64,000 nucleotides of DNA, taken from positions 3,020,001 through 3,084,000 of the forward strand of contig CP124756.1 in assembly GCA_029972225.1 (NCBI GenBank). The letters run 5' to 3'. The position numbers and the translations under genes were made by a program. This document shows, piece after piece, positions 19,822-28,158 of this stretch. This DNA comes from Candidatus Thiothrix putei. Lineage in GTDB: Bacteria; Pseudomonadota; Gammaproteobacteria; Thiotrichales; Thiotrichaceae. The notes under the pieces were generated by a model. That model ran no database searches. It had not been told where the DNA came from and was given only the letters and a program-made list of their open reading frames with translations. Every line of letters begins with the position of its first letter. Position 1 is the first letter of the stretch.

Positions 19822-20982
19822 CAATCCTAGTTCAAGACGTTCCACTGCTTGCTCTAACCGTGCCACATGCGTGGTATAAGCAAAACGCACATGAGTCGTC
19901 GCCTGATGGCTGCCGAAGTCGATACCCGGTGTGAATACCACGCCGGTTTTGTCCAGCAAACGTGCGCACAACGCTTGCGCATCATTCCCGAAACGTTCCG
20001 AACCCGCGTAGATGTAAAATGCCCCTTGCGGCTCGGTTCGCACCGAAAAACCCAGCTCTCGTAAGGCAGGCAGTAAAAAATCCCGCCGCCGTTGCAACGC
20101 CTGCCGTTGCGTCTCCATCACTGCCAAGGCTTCAGGCGTGAAGGCAGCCAATGCCGCGTATTGCGCGGGCGTTGATGCTGCTAGAAAAATGTTTTGTGCC
20201 AAACGATCCAGCGTTGCAACTGCCCATTCTGGCGCAACCACCCAACCCAAACGCCAACCCGTCATACCAAAGTATTTAGAGAAACTGTTAATCACCCAAA
20301 TATTATCCGCATCCACCGCCAAGGCCGTTACATCAGGTATGCCGTAGGTCAGCCCCTGATAAATTTCATCAACAATGAATTGTCCACCACGTGGCTGCAC
20401 TTCCGCATAAAGCGCTGCTAATTGCGCCACACTCAATACTGTTCCCGTGGGATTAGCAGGTGTTGCCAACATCACGGCACGGGTGCTTTTCCTCCAATAG
20501 TGCTGAATGTGTTCAGGCGTTAATTGATAAGCCGTTTCCGCGCCCACGGGTAGCCCGGTGGCAATACCTTCAAACAAACGCACAAAATGGCGATTGCAGG
20601 GATAGCCGGGATCAGTCATCAACACCTCATCACCCGGATTCAACAGTGCACCTAGCACCAATTGCAATGCGCCGGAAGCGCCCGGTGTAATCACAATGCG
20701 CTGCGGTGAAATATTTACCCCAAAACGACGGGTATAATAATCTGCAATAGCTTCCCGCAAAGCAGGCAATCCACAGGCTGCCGTGTATTTCGTTTTCCCT
20801 GCTTGCAACGCTTTTACTCCCGCTTCCACAATCGGTGGCGGTGTTGGGAAATCAGGTTCCCCCACTTCCATATGGATGATGTCTTGCCCCGCAGCTTCAC
20901 GCTGCCGCGCTTCTGCCAATAAGGCCATCACATGGAATGATTGGATGTCCCGCATTCGTTCAGCGGCTATGCTATGCTTCAT
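19804..20982 (-). CDS. PLP-dependent class I/II aminotransferase
   Basis: A 392-residue fold-type I aminotransferase. It has the HMEVGEPDFPTPP substrate-loop motif near residue 38, the VIVDEIYQGL-like aspartate region (FIVDEIYQGLTYG) and the PLP lysine in SFSKYFGMTGWRLGW. The C-terminal Arg is in THVRFAYTTHV. It belongs with broad aspartate/alanine-type enzymes; the substrate cannot be fixed from sequence. The last residues are encoded by a palindromic repeat. It is divergent from the M23 peptidase gene. Confidence 0.88.
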   Translation of the reverse strand: MKHSIAAERMRDIQSFHVMALLAEARQREAAGQDIIHMEVGEPDFPTPPPIVEAGVKALQAGKTKYTAACGLPALREAIADYYTRRFGVNISPQRIVITPGASGALQLVLGALLNPGDEVLMTDPGYPCNRHFVRLFEGIATGLPVGAETAYQLTPEHIQHYWRKSTRAVMLATPANPTGTVLSVAQLAALYAEVQPRGGQFIVDEIYQGLTYGIPDVTALAVDADNIWVINSFSKYFGMTGWRLGWVVAPEWAVATLDRLAQNIFLAASTPAQYAALAAFTPEALAVMETQRQALQRRRDFLLPALRELGFSVRTEPQGAFYIYAGSERFGNDAQALCARLLDKTGVVFTPGIDFGSHQATTHVRFAYTTHVARLEQAVERLELGLLGLKD

Positions 20983-21018
20983 CGTATATTTTGTACCAAC
21001 TTGATCAGGTCAATAAAA

Positions 21019-21822
21019 ATGAAAAAATGGTTACTGTTAAGCATGGCGTTCTATTCTGCTAATGTGCTGGCTTTGCCACGTGAAAACCCTGTACCGGGTG
21101 GAATTGTACACATCCCTATTGCACCACTTTCTGAACCAGCGCCCATTGTACAATACGCTGGTAATCGGGTAACGGTTGTCCCGCAGGATTCGCAATGGCT
21201 GGCTATCATCGGCATTCCTCTCGATGCGGGAGGTGATACGCAAAGCATCAACGTACAAGGGCAAGAGCCTATTGCCTTTCCCATCCAACCCAAGCAATAC
21301 AAAACTCAGCGTATTACCATCAAAGATAAAAACAAAGTAGAACCGGATGATGAATCCACTCAACGCATCCTTCGTGAACAAACGCTACAGCAACAACTCA
21401 AAACGCGTTTCAGCGCAGGTGAAGCACAATTAGACTTCATCAAGCCCGTGCCGGGACGCGATACAGGACGCTTCGGCTTGAAACGTTTCATCAATAATCA
21501 ACCGCGTAATCCGCACAGTGGCATGGACATAGCAGCAGCGACTGGCACACCGGTTAAGGCAACCACCGCTGGCAAAGTTATACACACAGATGATTTCTTT
21601 TTCAGTGGCAATACTGTCTACCTTGATCACGGCGCAGGCGTGATTAGTATGTATGCGCACTTAAGTGAAATTCAGGTAGAAACCGGTGATATTGTTCAGC
21701 AAGGGGATATTATCGGCAAGGTAGGCAGCACTGGTAGAGCAAGCGGTCCGCATCTGCATTGGTCTGTGTATCTGAACGGTGAGGCTGTCGACCCAGCATT
21801 ATTTCTATCGAACAAAAAATAA
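21019..21822 (+). CDS. M23-family murein endopeptidase, exported
   Basis: A 267-residue periplasmic protein. The frame opens at 20941, but the ATG at 21019 starts a classic signal peptide (MKKWLLLSMAFYSANVLA). The C-terminal LytM/M23 domain has zinc ligands in NPHSGMDIAAATGTPV and in GPHLHWSVYLNG, plus SMYAHL between them. It should cut peptide cross-links in peptidoglycan. An N-terminal Ig-like segment (about residues 30-110) precedes the catalytic domain. All zinc ligands are present, so it is likely an active enzyme. Confidence 0.9.
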   Translation: MKKWLLLSMAFYSANVLALPRENPVPGGIVHIPIAPLSEPAPIVQYAGNRVTVVPQDSQWLAIIGIPLDAGGDTQSINVQGQEPIAFPIQPKQYKTQRITIKDKNKVEPDDESTQRILREQTLQQQLKTRFSAGEAQLDFIKPVPGRDTGRFGLKRFINNQPRNPHSGMDIAAATGTPVKATTAGKVIHTDDFFFSGNTVYLDHGAGVISMYAHLSEIQVETGDIVQQGDIIGKVGSTGRASGPHLHWSVYLNGEAVDPALFLSNKK

Positions 21823-21865
21823 GCCAAGAGTTCAGGTTTGATTCAGTGACTCAAGACTAGTATAG

Positions 21866-22193
21866 ACCCAACTTCAGCAGGAATCGCGAACTTGGGGTTT
21901 GTGGTAACGATTTCGTCGTCAGAAGTATCTGAAATAAAAAATAAGCTTGTTCCGCCGTTCTGACACTCAATGGCATAAGAGATTCGGGATGACGGCACGC
22001 TGAAGTTACAATCTCAACCCCCACCCTTACAACCGGCCATTTTATTGGGGAGCTGGTTGAATGGTGAGGCTTGAGCATTGAATGCAAGTTAGTAAACTGG
22101 GGGTTTACCTGCATTCACTACCGGAGCTATTAGCTGCGGCGTTCTTGATTAACCTTTCACAAAAAGCGAGTCTTTCATGGCTCGCTTTTTTTT
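21866..22193 (+). ncRNA. Candidate structured RNA in a 480-base gene-free stretch
   Basis: No gene was found between 21823 and 22298. The stretch has nested complementary segments: AACTTCAGC (21870-21878) with GCTGAAGTT (21999-22007), GAATC with GATTC inside them, and GTCAGAA (21918-21924) with TTCTGAC (21958-21964), forming a long rod. A second part has TGAATGCA...TGCATTCA around a GTAAAC/GTTTAC stem, then a terminator. A TTGATT-17-TATAGA promoter-like pair lies just upstream (about 21838-21866). No known RNA family was recognised; a 6S-like rod is one idea. Confidence 0.3.
22162..22193 (+). terminator. Rho-independent terminator
   Basis: Stem AAAAAGCGAG / CTCGCTTTTT with the loop TCTTTCATGG and a run of T. 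There is no coding gene directly before it, which supports a transcribed non-coding RNA upstream. Confidence 0.85.
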
Positions 22194-22298
22194 GTTCTGA
22201 CACAAGCATTCCCCGCCATTATACAGCTTTCGTTCATAAATAAAATCTTTTTGTGTACCAAATACCGGAATAGAATAGGTTATCCCTCGCCAGACACG

Positions 22299-22306
22299 CT
22301 ACACTT
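22299..22306 (+). promoter_or_regulatory. Sigma-S-like -10 element before the xpaC-telA operon
   Basis: CTACACTT matches the extended -10 preferred by RpoS. It lies about 33 bases before the first ATG of the operon, and an AAGGAGG ribosome site follows. Confidence 0.45.
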
Positions 22307-22338
22307 AGCAACAGATTATAAAAAGGAGGACAGATGTC

Positions 22339-22443
22339 ATGGCTTATGCCTTACGCAAGACGGTTGGTTTTATTCTTTTAGTGGTCACGGTTGGTGGCGT
22401 TAGCGTGCTATCCATCTTCAACTTATTTCCACCGCTGTTCTAA
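22339..22443 (+). CDS. Small single-pass membrane protein (34 aa) leading the xpaC-telA operon
   Basis: An ATG at 22339, 9-10 bases after a strong AAGGAGG, opens 34 codons. The protein has a basic N-terminus (MAYALRKT) followed by about 20 hydrophobic residues (VGFILLVVTVGGVSVLSIF) and ends LFPPLF. The stop overlaps the next open frame by one base. The strong ribosome site and the membrane-spanning composition make it a likely real gene. No family is recognised. It may associate with the multi-pass XpaC-like protein coded next. Confidence 0.6.
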   Translation: MAYALRKTVGFILLVVTVGGVSVLSIFNLFPPLF

Positions 22444-22454
22444 TGGGAGACACC

Positions 22455-23321
22455 ATGACCACGACCGTCAAATCGGCTGCCAAACGTTATGAGCCTACCA
22501 TTCACAATGTCCGTTATGGCATCAAAGGCATTCTGCTTTACTTGCTTCCGCTACCCGCACTGATTACTGCCATTGGTTCACTCATGCGCGGTGATGTAAT
22601 GGCCACCTTGGTCACAGGCGGGGTATTTGCCGCTTTCATGGTTGGCGCGAGTGTGGCTCGCCACGGTTTCCGACTGGAAGGTGAATACGAACGGCGTAAA
22701 ATTGCCCGCGCACCATCGACTCCGTTTAAAACCGTTGCCGCGATTATTATCAGCACGGCCACCGGTGTTTTGGACTGGTGGAGTTCGGATTATGCCATGA
22801 GCGGGATTCTGCCAGCAGTGCTCATTGGCGCGGCGACCTTCCTTGGATTTGCCTTGTATTACGGGCTAGACCCGCGCAAAGACAAAGCAGGCAATATTTC
22901 CATCGGTGTCACGATCGAAGAAGTCTTGGACGCACTCGATGCCGCCAATGTGAAAATCGACGCGATCGAACAAGCACGCCGCCAAATTCCCAACCCCGAA
23001 TTCAATGCCCGCCTGCAACGCATCACCAGCAAAGCCCGCGAAGTGCTCACCAGTATCGAAGATGACCCGACCCGCCTGTCACGCGCCCGCAAATTCCTCA
23101 AAGTTTATTTGGATGGCACACAACGTGTGACCGAAGGCTATGCACGCACTCATCAGGGAGAAAAGGCAGTTGCTCTGGAAACCAATTTCAGTCGTGTGCT
23201 GGATTCGATAGAACAGACCTTTGCCGAACAACAGGCAAAATTATTGGAAGACAACCATTTTGATCTGGACGTGCAAATCGAAGTCCTCGAAACCCAACTC
23301 AAACGCGAAGGCGTTCTCTAA
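22455..23321 (+). CDS. XpaC-like protein (5-bromo-4-chloroindolyl phosphate hydrolysis family)
   Basis: A 288-residue membrane protein. An ATG at 22443 exists, but the one at 22455 follows GGGAG at the right distance and is preferred. About four hydrophobic segments lie in the first 140 residues (for example GILLYLLPLPALITAIG and GILPAVLIGAATFLGFALY). They are followed by a cytoplasmic helical domain with regular charged heptads (about 150-288). This is the XpaC family, nearly always coded next to TelA. Its biochemical role is unclear despite the name. It is first of four large genes in one operon. Confidence 0.8.
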   Translation: MTTTVKSAAKRYEPTIHNVRYGIKGILLYLLPLPALITAIGSLMRGDVMATLVTGGVFAAFMVGASVARHGFRLEGEYERRKIARAPSTPFKTVAAIIISTATGVLDWWSSDYAMSGILPAVLIGAATFLGFALYYGLDPRKDKAGNISIGVTIEEVLDALDAANVKIDAIEQARRQIPNPEFNARLQRITSKAREVLTSIEDDPTRLSRARKFLKVYLDGTQRVTEGYARTHQGEKAVALETNFSRVLDSIEQTFAEQQAKLLEDNHFDLDVQIEVLETQLKREGVL

Positions 23322-23351
23322 TTAAGCGATAAACCCAAGGAGAAGACCCCC

Positions 23352-24524
23352 ATGAATGAAACTCAAACCACAACTACCGTAACCCAAACTGCACCTGCCA
23401 TCGTTCCCGGCACTGCACTCGCTCCCCTGCCAGAAATGACCACCGAACTGGTCGCTTACGCCCAAGCCGATGATACCAATAAAAGTAAACTCGAAACTAT
23501 CATCGCGGAAATCGACATGAGCGACCGCAGCAGCATTATGTTCTTCGGCACCAAAACCCAAGAACAAATGACCGCCATTTCTGAAAAAATGCTCAACGGT
23601 GTTAAAAACAAAGACATTGGCTCTGCTGGCAAATCCCTGACCAATATGGTCGTTGCCATTAAAGGCTTCGACATTGATTCCCTCAACCCCAATGACGAAC
23701 CCAGTTGGTGGGAAAAACTCATCGGCAAAGCCAAACCTGTCGTCGAATTCCTCAACAAATACGAAGAAGTCCGCAAGCAAATCGACACCATTACCGACGA
23801 AATGGAAGGGCACAAAACCCAATTGCTGACGGATGTGGTCACGCTCGACAAGCTTTACGAAGCCAATCTCGAATTTTTCCACAATCTCGAAGCCTATATT
23901 GCAGCCGGTGAAGAAAAGCTGCGTCGCCTTGAAGCCACTGAAATTCCTGAACTGGTTGCCAAAGTCGAAGCCAATACCACCGACATGATTCTGGCGCAAA
24001 ACCTACGCGATTTACGCAGTTCGCGTGACGATCTGGAACGCCGCGTACACGATTTACGCCTGACCCGCCAAGTCGCCATGCAAAGTTTGCCCAGCATCCG
24101 TTTGGTGCAAGAAAACGACAAAACCTTGATCAATAAGATCAACTCCACGCTGATCAACACCGTGCCGTTGTGGAAAAACCAATTAGCCCAAGCCGTCACC
24201 ATTTTCCGCATGAGCGATGCCGCCGAAGTCGTCAAAAAAGCATCCGACCTCACCAATGAATTACTGGAAAAAAATGCCGAAACCCTGCGCATGGGCAATG
24301 CCGAAACCCGCAAACAAATGGAACGCGGCGTGTTCGACATCCAATCCGTGAAAAAAGCCAACCAAAGCCTGATCGACACCATCAACGACTCGCTGCGCAT
24401 TGCCGATGAAGGCAAAGCCATGCGTGCCAAAGCCGAGGAAGAAATCAAGGTCATGGAAAGCGAATTGCGCCATGCGCTGACTTCCGCTAAAGCCAAGGCA
24501 GACAGCCCCCGCCAAGGAGTATAA
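23352..24524 (+). CDS. telA: TelA-family toxic anion resistance protein
   Basis: A 390-residue, mostly helical cytoplasmic protein of the TelA/KlaA family. Family features are the IDMSDRSSIMFFGTKTQEQM start of the core, the LNPNDEPSWWEKLIG motif and long helices with LEAYIAAGEEKL. Members are linked to tellurite or envelope-antibiotic tolerance, but the mechanism is unknown. It lies 30 bases after the XpaC-like gene and 3 bases before the SPFH gene. That arrangement suggests a shared role in membrane stress. Confidence 0.88.
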   Translation: MNETQTTTTVTQTAPAIVPGTALAPLPEMTTELVAYAQADDTNKSKLETIIAEIDMSDRSSIMFFGTKTQEQMTAISEKMLNGVKNKDIGSAGKSLTNMVVAIKGFDIDSLNPNDEPSWWEKLIGKAKPVVEFLNKYEEVRKQIDTITDEMEGHKTQLLTDVVTLDKLYEANLEFFHNLEAYIAAGEEKLRRLEATEIPELVAKVEANTTDMILAQNLRDLRSSRDDLERRVHDLRLTRQVAMQSLPSIRLVQENDKTLINKINSTLINTVPLWKNQLAQAVTIFRMSDAAEVVKKASDLTNELLEKNAETLRMGNAETRKQMERGVFDIQSVKKANQSLIDTINDSLRIADEGKAMRAKAEEEIKVMESELRHALTSAKAKADSPRQGV

Positions 24525-24527
24525 ATC

Positions 24528-25625
24528 ATGGGATTATGGGACAAATTGATGGGTGAGTTTGTTGATGTCATCGAATGGACTGACAACAGCAGCGACACCA
24601 TGGTTTACCGTTTCGAGCGCCACGGCAATGAAATCAAATACGGCGCGAAACTCACCGTGCGTGAATCGCAAGTCGCGATTTTCGTCAACGAAGGTCAGGT
24701 AGCCGACGTACTCACGCCCGGCATGTACGTGCTGGAAACCCAAAACTTGCCGCTACTGTCCACCCTGCAACACTGGGATCACGGTTTCAGCAGCCCGTTC
24801 AAAGCGGAAGTGTACTTTTTCAACACCAAGCAGTTCACCAATCTGAAATGGGGAACGCGCAATCCGGTGATGATTCGTGACAGCGAATTCGGCGGGGTAC
24901 GCATCCGCGCTTTCGGTACGTATGGAGTGCGCATTGAAGATTCGCGCAAATTCATGCAAGAAATCATGGGGACAGATGGGCATTTCACCGTCGATGAAAT
25001 CAGTGACCAATTGCGCAATCTGATTGTGACACGCTTTAGCAGCATCGTTGCCAGCTCCAACATTCCGGTGTTGGATATGGCTGCCAATTACGAACAATTG
25101 GGGCAATTCGTCACCCAGAAAATTGTCCCGGAATTTGCGGCTTATGGTCTGAAGCTTACCAATATTCTGGTGGAAAATATCTCCCTGCCCACCGAAGTCG
25201 AAGAAGCGCTCGACAAACGCACCAGCATGGGCATGATTGGCAACCTCGACAAATACCTGCAATACCAAACCGCGCAAGGCATTGGCGAGGGCGGTTCCAA
25301 CAGTGCGCTGGATATGGGCATGGGTTTTGCGGTTGCCAATAAAATGGCAGAAGTGCTGAACAAACCGGCAACAGCAACGCCACCACCGTTACCGGATACT
25401 GGCTGGCACGTTGCCATCGGGCAGGAATCCAGTGGCCCGATTGGAATGCCACAATTGCAACAAATGGCGCAAAATGGGCAACTAACGGCAGCAACGCTGG
25501 TGTGGCAAGCGGGCATGGCAAACTGGCAAGCGGCAGGGGAAACAGCCGCACTGCGTGGTTTGTTTGCTGGGCAAGCAACGCCACCGCCGCTTCCACCGTC
25601 AGCGCCCCCTCACAGTAGCGAATAA
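24528..25625 (+). CDS. SPFH-domain protein with C-terminal GYF_2 domain (YdjI-like)
   Basis: A 365-residue protein. The N-terminal two thirds resemble the SPFH/virion-core-like family of B. subtilis YdjI (SQVAIFVNEGQVADVLTPGMYVL; FGTYGVRIEDSRKFM). The C-terminal part has a GYF_2 domain (GWHVAIGQESSGPIGMPQL ... ATLVWQAGMANW) between two Pro-rich linkers. In Bacillus the relative is recruited to the membrane by the PspA stress operon. It starts 3 bases after telA. There is no signal peptide or TM, so it is probably a membrane-associated scaffold. Confidence 0.85.
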   Translation: MGLWDKLMGEFVDVIEWTDNSSDTMVYRFERHGNEIKYGAKLTVRESQVAIFVNEGQVADVLTPGMYVLETQNLPLLSTLQHWDHGFSSPFKAEVYFFNTKQFTNLKWGTRNPVMIRDSEFGGVRIRAFGTYGVRIEDSRKFMQEIMGTDGHFTVDEISDQLRNLIVTRFSSIVASSNIPVLDMAANYEQLGQFVTQKIVPEFAAYGLKLTNILVENISLPTEVEEALDKRTSMGMIGNLDKYLQYQTAQGIGEGGSNSALDMGMGFAVANKMAEVLNKPATATPPPLPDTGWHVAIGQESSGPIGMPQLQQMAQNGQLTAATLVWQAGMANWQAAGETAALRGLFAGQATPPPLPPSAPPHSSE

Positions 25626-25639
25626 CAGTGCAGGCTTAA

Positions 25640-26863
25640 ATGGCGGCTAATAACAACACCAAACAACAGCATTTTCCGTGCGAACAATGCGGCGCTGATT
25701 TGCTCTACCAACCGGGTACAGAAGCGCTCCAGTGTAACTATTGCGGGCATCAAAACCTGATCCACCCTAACCAGCAAGAAATTCGTGAATACAGTTTCGA
25801 GCAGGCATTGCGGGCTATCCAACAGGGCAAGTTGCGCCCGATAGATAATACTCAGGTCATTAAATGCCCTAATTGTGCCGCCACATTTGAGCTGAAGCCA
25901 AACACCCACGCCGGAGACTGCCCATTTTGTGGCACACCGGTAGTGACGGGAACAGAACAGGCACGGCTGTTCCAACCCAAATCGTTGCTGCCGTTTTTGA
26001 TCACCGAAAAAGATGCCCGTAGCGCGTTTGATAAGTGGATTGGTGGCTTATGGTTTGCGCCTTCTGCCCTGAAAAACAAAGCCAAACGCGATGAAAAATT
26101 GCTGGGCATTTACATCCCATATTGGACGTATGACAGCCATACCGACAGTTATTACCGGGGTGAACGCGGGGTGGTTTATTACGAACGTCGCATGGTGACG
26201 GTGATGGTGAATGGGCAACCACGCCAACAAGTGCAAAATGTACCACGTGTGCGCTGGACACCGGTCAGTGGGCGGGTTCGTTTATTCTTTGACGATGTAT
26301 TGGTCGGCGCTACGCATACCCTGCCCCGTGCGATCCTTGACCGCCTCGAACCGTGGGATTTACCCAACCTCGTGCCTTACAACGAAAGCTACCTGAGCGG
26401 TTTCCAGAGTGAAATTTACCAAGTGGATTTGGACGAAGGCTTTGAGCAAGCCCGTGGCATTATGGATAGCCGCATTTACAATGCCATTGTCAGCGACATT
26501 GGCGGTGATCAACAGCGCGTTCACAGCCTGCAAACCCAACATTCAGCCACCACGTTCAAACATGTTTTGCTGCCGGTTTGGTCGGCAGCTTTCCGTTACA
26601 ATGGCGAAACCTATCGCTTTGTGATCAACGGGCGTAACGGCAAAACCCAAGGCGAACGCCCTTACAGTGTGGTGAAAATTGTGTTCGCCGCATTGTTGGG
26701 GCTAAGCGTGCTGGGTGGTTTAGGCTACGTCATGGAAAAAGCAGGCGTATTTGAACAAGCCTTGCAACAAAGCGGAAATTATTACCAGTACCAGCAATAC
26801 CAAACACCTCGGCGCTCGCCTGACCCTTACCGTTACGACCCTTATCGTGCACCAAGGTATTAG
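25640..26863 (+). CDS. Zinc-ribbon membrane protein (YdjG-like)
   Basis: A 407-residue protein with two N-terminal zinc ribbons: CEQCG...CNYCG (residues about 15-35) and CPNC...CPFCG (about 76-98). A large middle domain (YIPYWTYDSHTDSYYRGERG) follows, with one membrane segment near the C-terminus (VFAALLGLSVLGGLGYVM) and a Tyr/Gln/Pro-rich tail. The combination is like B. subtilis YdjG, which sits with YdjH and the SPFH protein YdjI. It closes this operon, 14 bases after the SPFH gene. A role in recruiting the SPFH partner to stressed membrane is inferred from that relation. Confidence 0.75.
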   Translation: MAANNNTKQQHFPCEQCGADLLYQPGTEALQCNYCGHQNLIHPNQQEIREYSFEQALRAIQQGKLRPIDNTQVIKCPNCAATFELKPNTHAGDCPFCGTPVVTGTEQARLFQPKSLLPFLITEKDARSAFDKWIGGLWFAPSALKNKAKRDEKLLGIYIPYWTYDSHTDSYYRGERGVVYYERRMVTVMVNGQPRQQVQNVPRVRWTPVSGRVRLFFDDVLVGATHTLPRAILDRLEPWDLPNLVPYNESYLSGFQSEIYQVDLDEGFEQARGIMDSRIYNAIVSDIGGDQQRVHSLQTQHSATTFKHVLLPVWSAAFRYNGETYRFVINGRNGKTQGERPYSVVKIVFAALLGLSVLGGLGYVMEKAGVFEQALQQSGNYYQYQQYQTPRRSPDPYRYDPYRAPRY

Positions 26864-26871
26864 TGCCGAAT

Positions 26872-27474
26872 TTACACACCGTACAATTGCTGCATTAAAC
26901 GCAGTTGCTCCAATACCGCCCAAGGCGTATCCAAAAACAGCATGGCATCACGGTGAGCGCTATGTTGTTGCAAATGCTCGAATATGGCACGTAACGCTTG
27001 CGGCGATAACACTTCATTGGTACGTATTAAGCCGATTTGAGCCTCTGCACCTTGCGGCATGGCAGCAAACCACTCACCTTCCGCCACAATATGAATCGCA
27101 AAGCGCTCCAACCACGCCGCTGGTATCCAAGGGATTACCCCAGCATCAGCAACCATACCTAACACTTGCTGTGCTAATTCCTGCTCAATTGCGCGACGCA
27201 CTGCCTCCCAATGCGCGGCTTGCAACAATTCTGGCGTTAATTCCACATAGAAACCGAAATCTTGCCCAACTTCCGCTGACCATGCTTTGGCTTGCTCTAC
27301 AGGCGTTATCCATTCACGCGCAGGGATCAGTAAGCGACTGAATTCATTTGCATAATACGCAGCCTGCCAATCCACTGGCAAATCATCCGGGTAAAAGACA
27401 CTTGCCCAATTAGCAGGCGACCAGCCGTAAGCCGCTAAGGTTAACGTCGTCAACGTGGGGGTAATAGCGTTCAT
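26872..27474 (-). CDS. Hypothetical protein with a DUF72-like beginning
   Basis: A protein of 200 residues (GTG at 27480 or ATG at 27474). The start AAYGWSPANWASVFYPDDLP and the following WQAAYYANEF resemble the first strand and loop of DUF72/YecE TIM barrels. The rest is shorter than the usual 240-280 residues and more diverged. It may be a degenerate or specialised DUF72 member; function unknown. It is convergent with the YdjG-like gene and faces away from the DsrC-family gene. Confidence 0.6.
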   Translation of the reverse strand: MNAITPTLTTLTLAAYGWSPANWASVFYPDDLPVDWQAAYYANEFSRLLIPAREWITPVEQAKAWSAEVGQDFGFYVELTPELLQAAHWEAVRRAIEQELAQQVLGMVADAGVIPWIPAAWLERFAIHIVAEGEWFAAMPQGAEAQIGLIRTNEVLSPQALRAIFEHLQQHSAHRDAMLFLDTPWAVLEQLRLMQQLYGV

Positions 27475-27655
27475 GAACACTCGACTATGCAGTGAAATAA
27501 CAGTCGCTTAGCATACCACGCGGCTCAGGCGCAGACATAACTTGACTTATAGACTCGGAAATACTACTTTTAGGATATAAGCAAGGTATCAAACCACACC
27601 ACTAGAGATAGCTAGGTTTGTCATCACCACAGAAAACACTCAGGAGGATTGAGTT

Positions 27656-28027
27656 ATGATTTTTAGCGATGTTTCTTTGGATGAGATGTTCCCACGCGCC
27701 CATGCGGTCATGCGAGCGCCGTTGCCTACCCTCAAAACCAATGACGTTTACCAACTAATCCGCACCAACGCTGCCGATCGCGGAATGACCTTGACCACAG
27801 AACACATGGCAGTGATCAATTTCATACTCGATTTTTACGAACACTGCGATGACTGTCAGAATGCGCGAATGCTGGCGGATATGCTGCAAGACGAATTTCT
27901 GCCCCAAGGCGGGCGTAAATACCTGTATCAGCTTTTCCCCGATGGCCCACTGAGCACCATCCACGACATTGCTGAATTGCCCAAATTAGGCAATGAAACC
28001 GATAAAAGTTTTGGTACCAACTGGTAA
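27656..28027 (+). CDS. DsrC/TusE-family protein lacking the C-terminal cysteines (RspA-like)
   Basis: A 123-residue DsrC-fold protein. The family core is clear: LTTEHMAVINFILDFYEHC and the loop GGRKYLYQLFPDGP. True DsrC and TusE carry sulfur on one or two cysteines in a C-terminal arm. Here the arm reads LPKLGNETDKSFGTNW, with no cysteine. Such Cys-less members are called RspA (regulatory sulfur-related) and are not sulfur carriers. A CxxC (HCDDCQ) near residues 59-62 is present but at a different place. The ATG follows AGGAGG about 9 bases upstream. It has its own terminator, so it is a single-gene unit. Confidence 0.85.
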   Translation: MIFSDVSLDEMFPRAHAVMRAPLPTLKTNDVYQLIRTNAADRGMTLTTEHMAVINFILDFYEHCDDCQNARMLADMLQDEFLPQGGRKYLYQLFPDGPLSTIHDIAELPKLGNETDKSFGTNW

Positions 28028-28053
28028 CAACGCTTAACAACGGCTAAAACCCC

Positions 28054-28084
28054 AACCCAATCGCCTGAAGGGATTGGGTTTTTT
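28054..28084 (+). terminator. Rho-independent terminator after the DsrC-family gene
   Basis: A 9-bp stem AACCCAATC / GATTGGGTT with a GCCTGAAGG loop is followed by T-rich sequence. Confidence 0.85.
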
Positions 28085-28158
28085 GTTTGTGTTCAGGATT
28101 GAACTTATAGAATGCCCTTACATTCTAAATGCATAACAAAAAAACAGGGCAGATCATA

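Noticed and set aside
21823..22193. tRNA, tmRNA, SRP RNA or RNase P RNA in the gene-free stretch
   Set aside because: Neither strand shows a T-loop with acceptor stem or the hallmark motifs of these RNAs; only unnamed hairpins are present.
23322..24601. ORFs antisense to telA (225 and 235 codons)
   Set aside because: Their composition mirrors the TelA codons; no start signals or domains.
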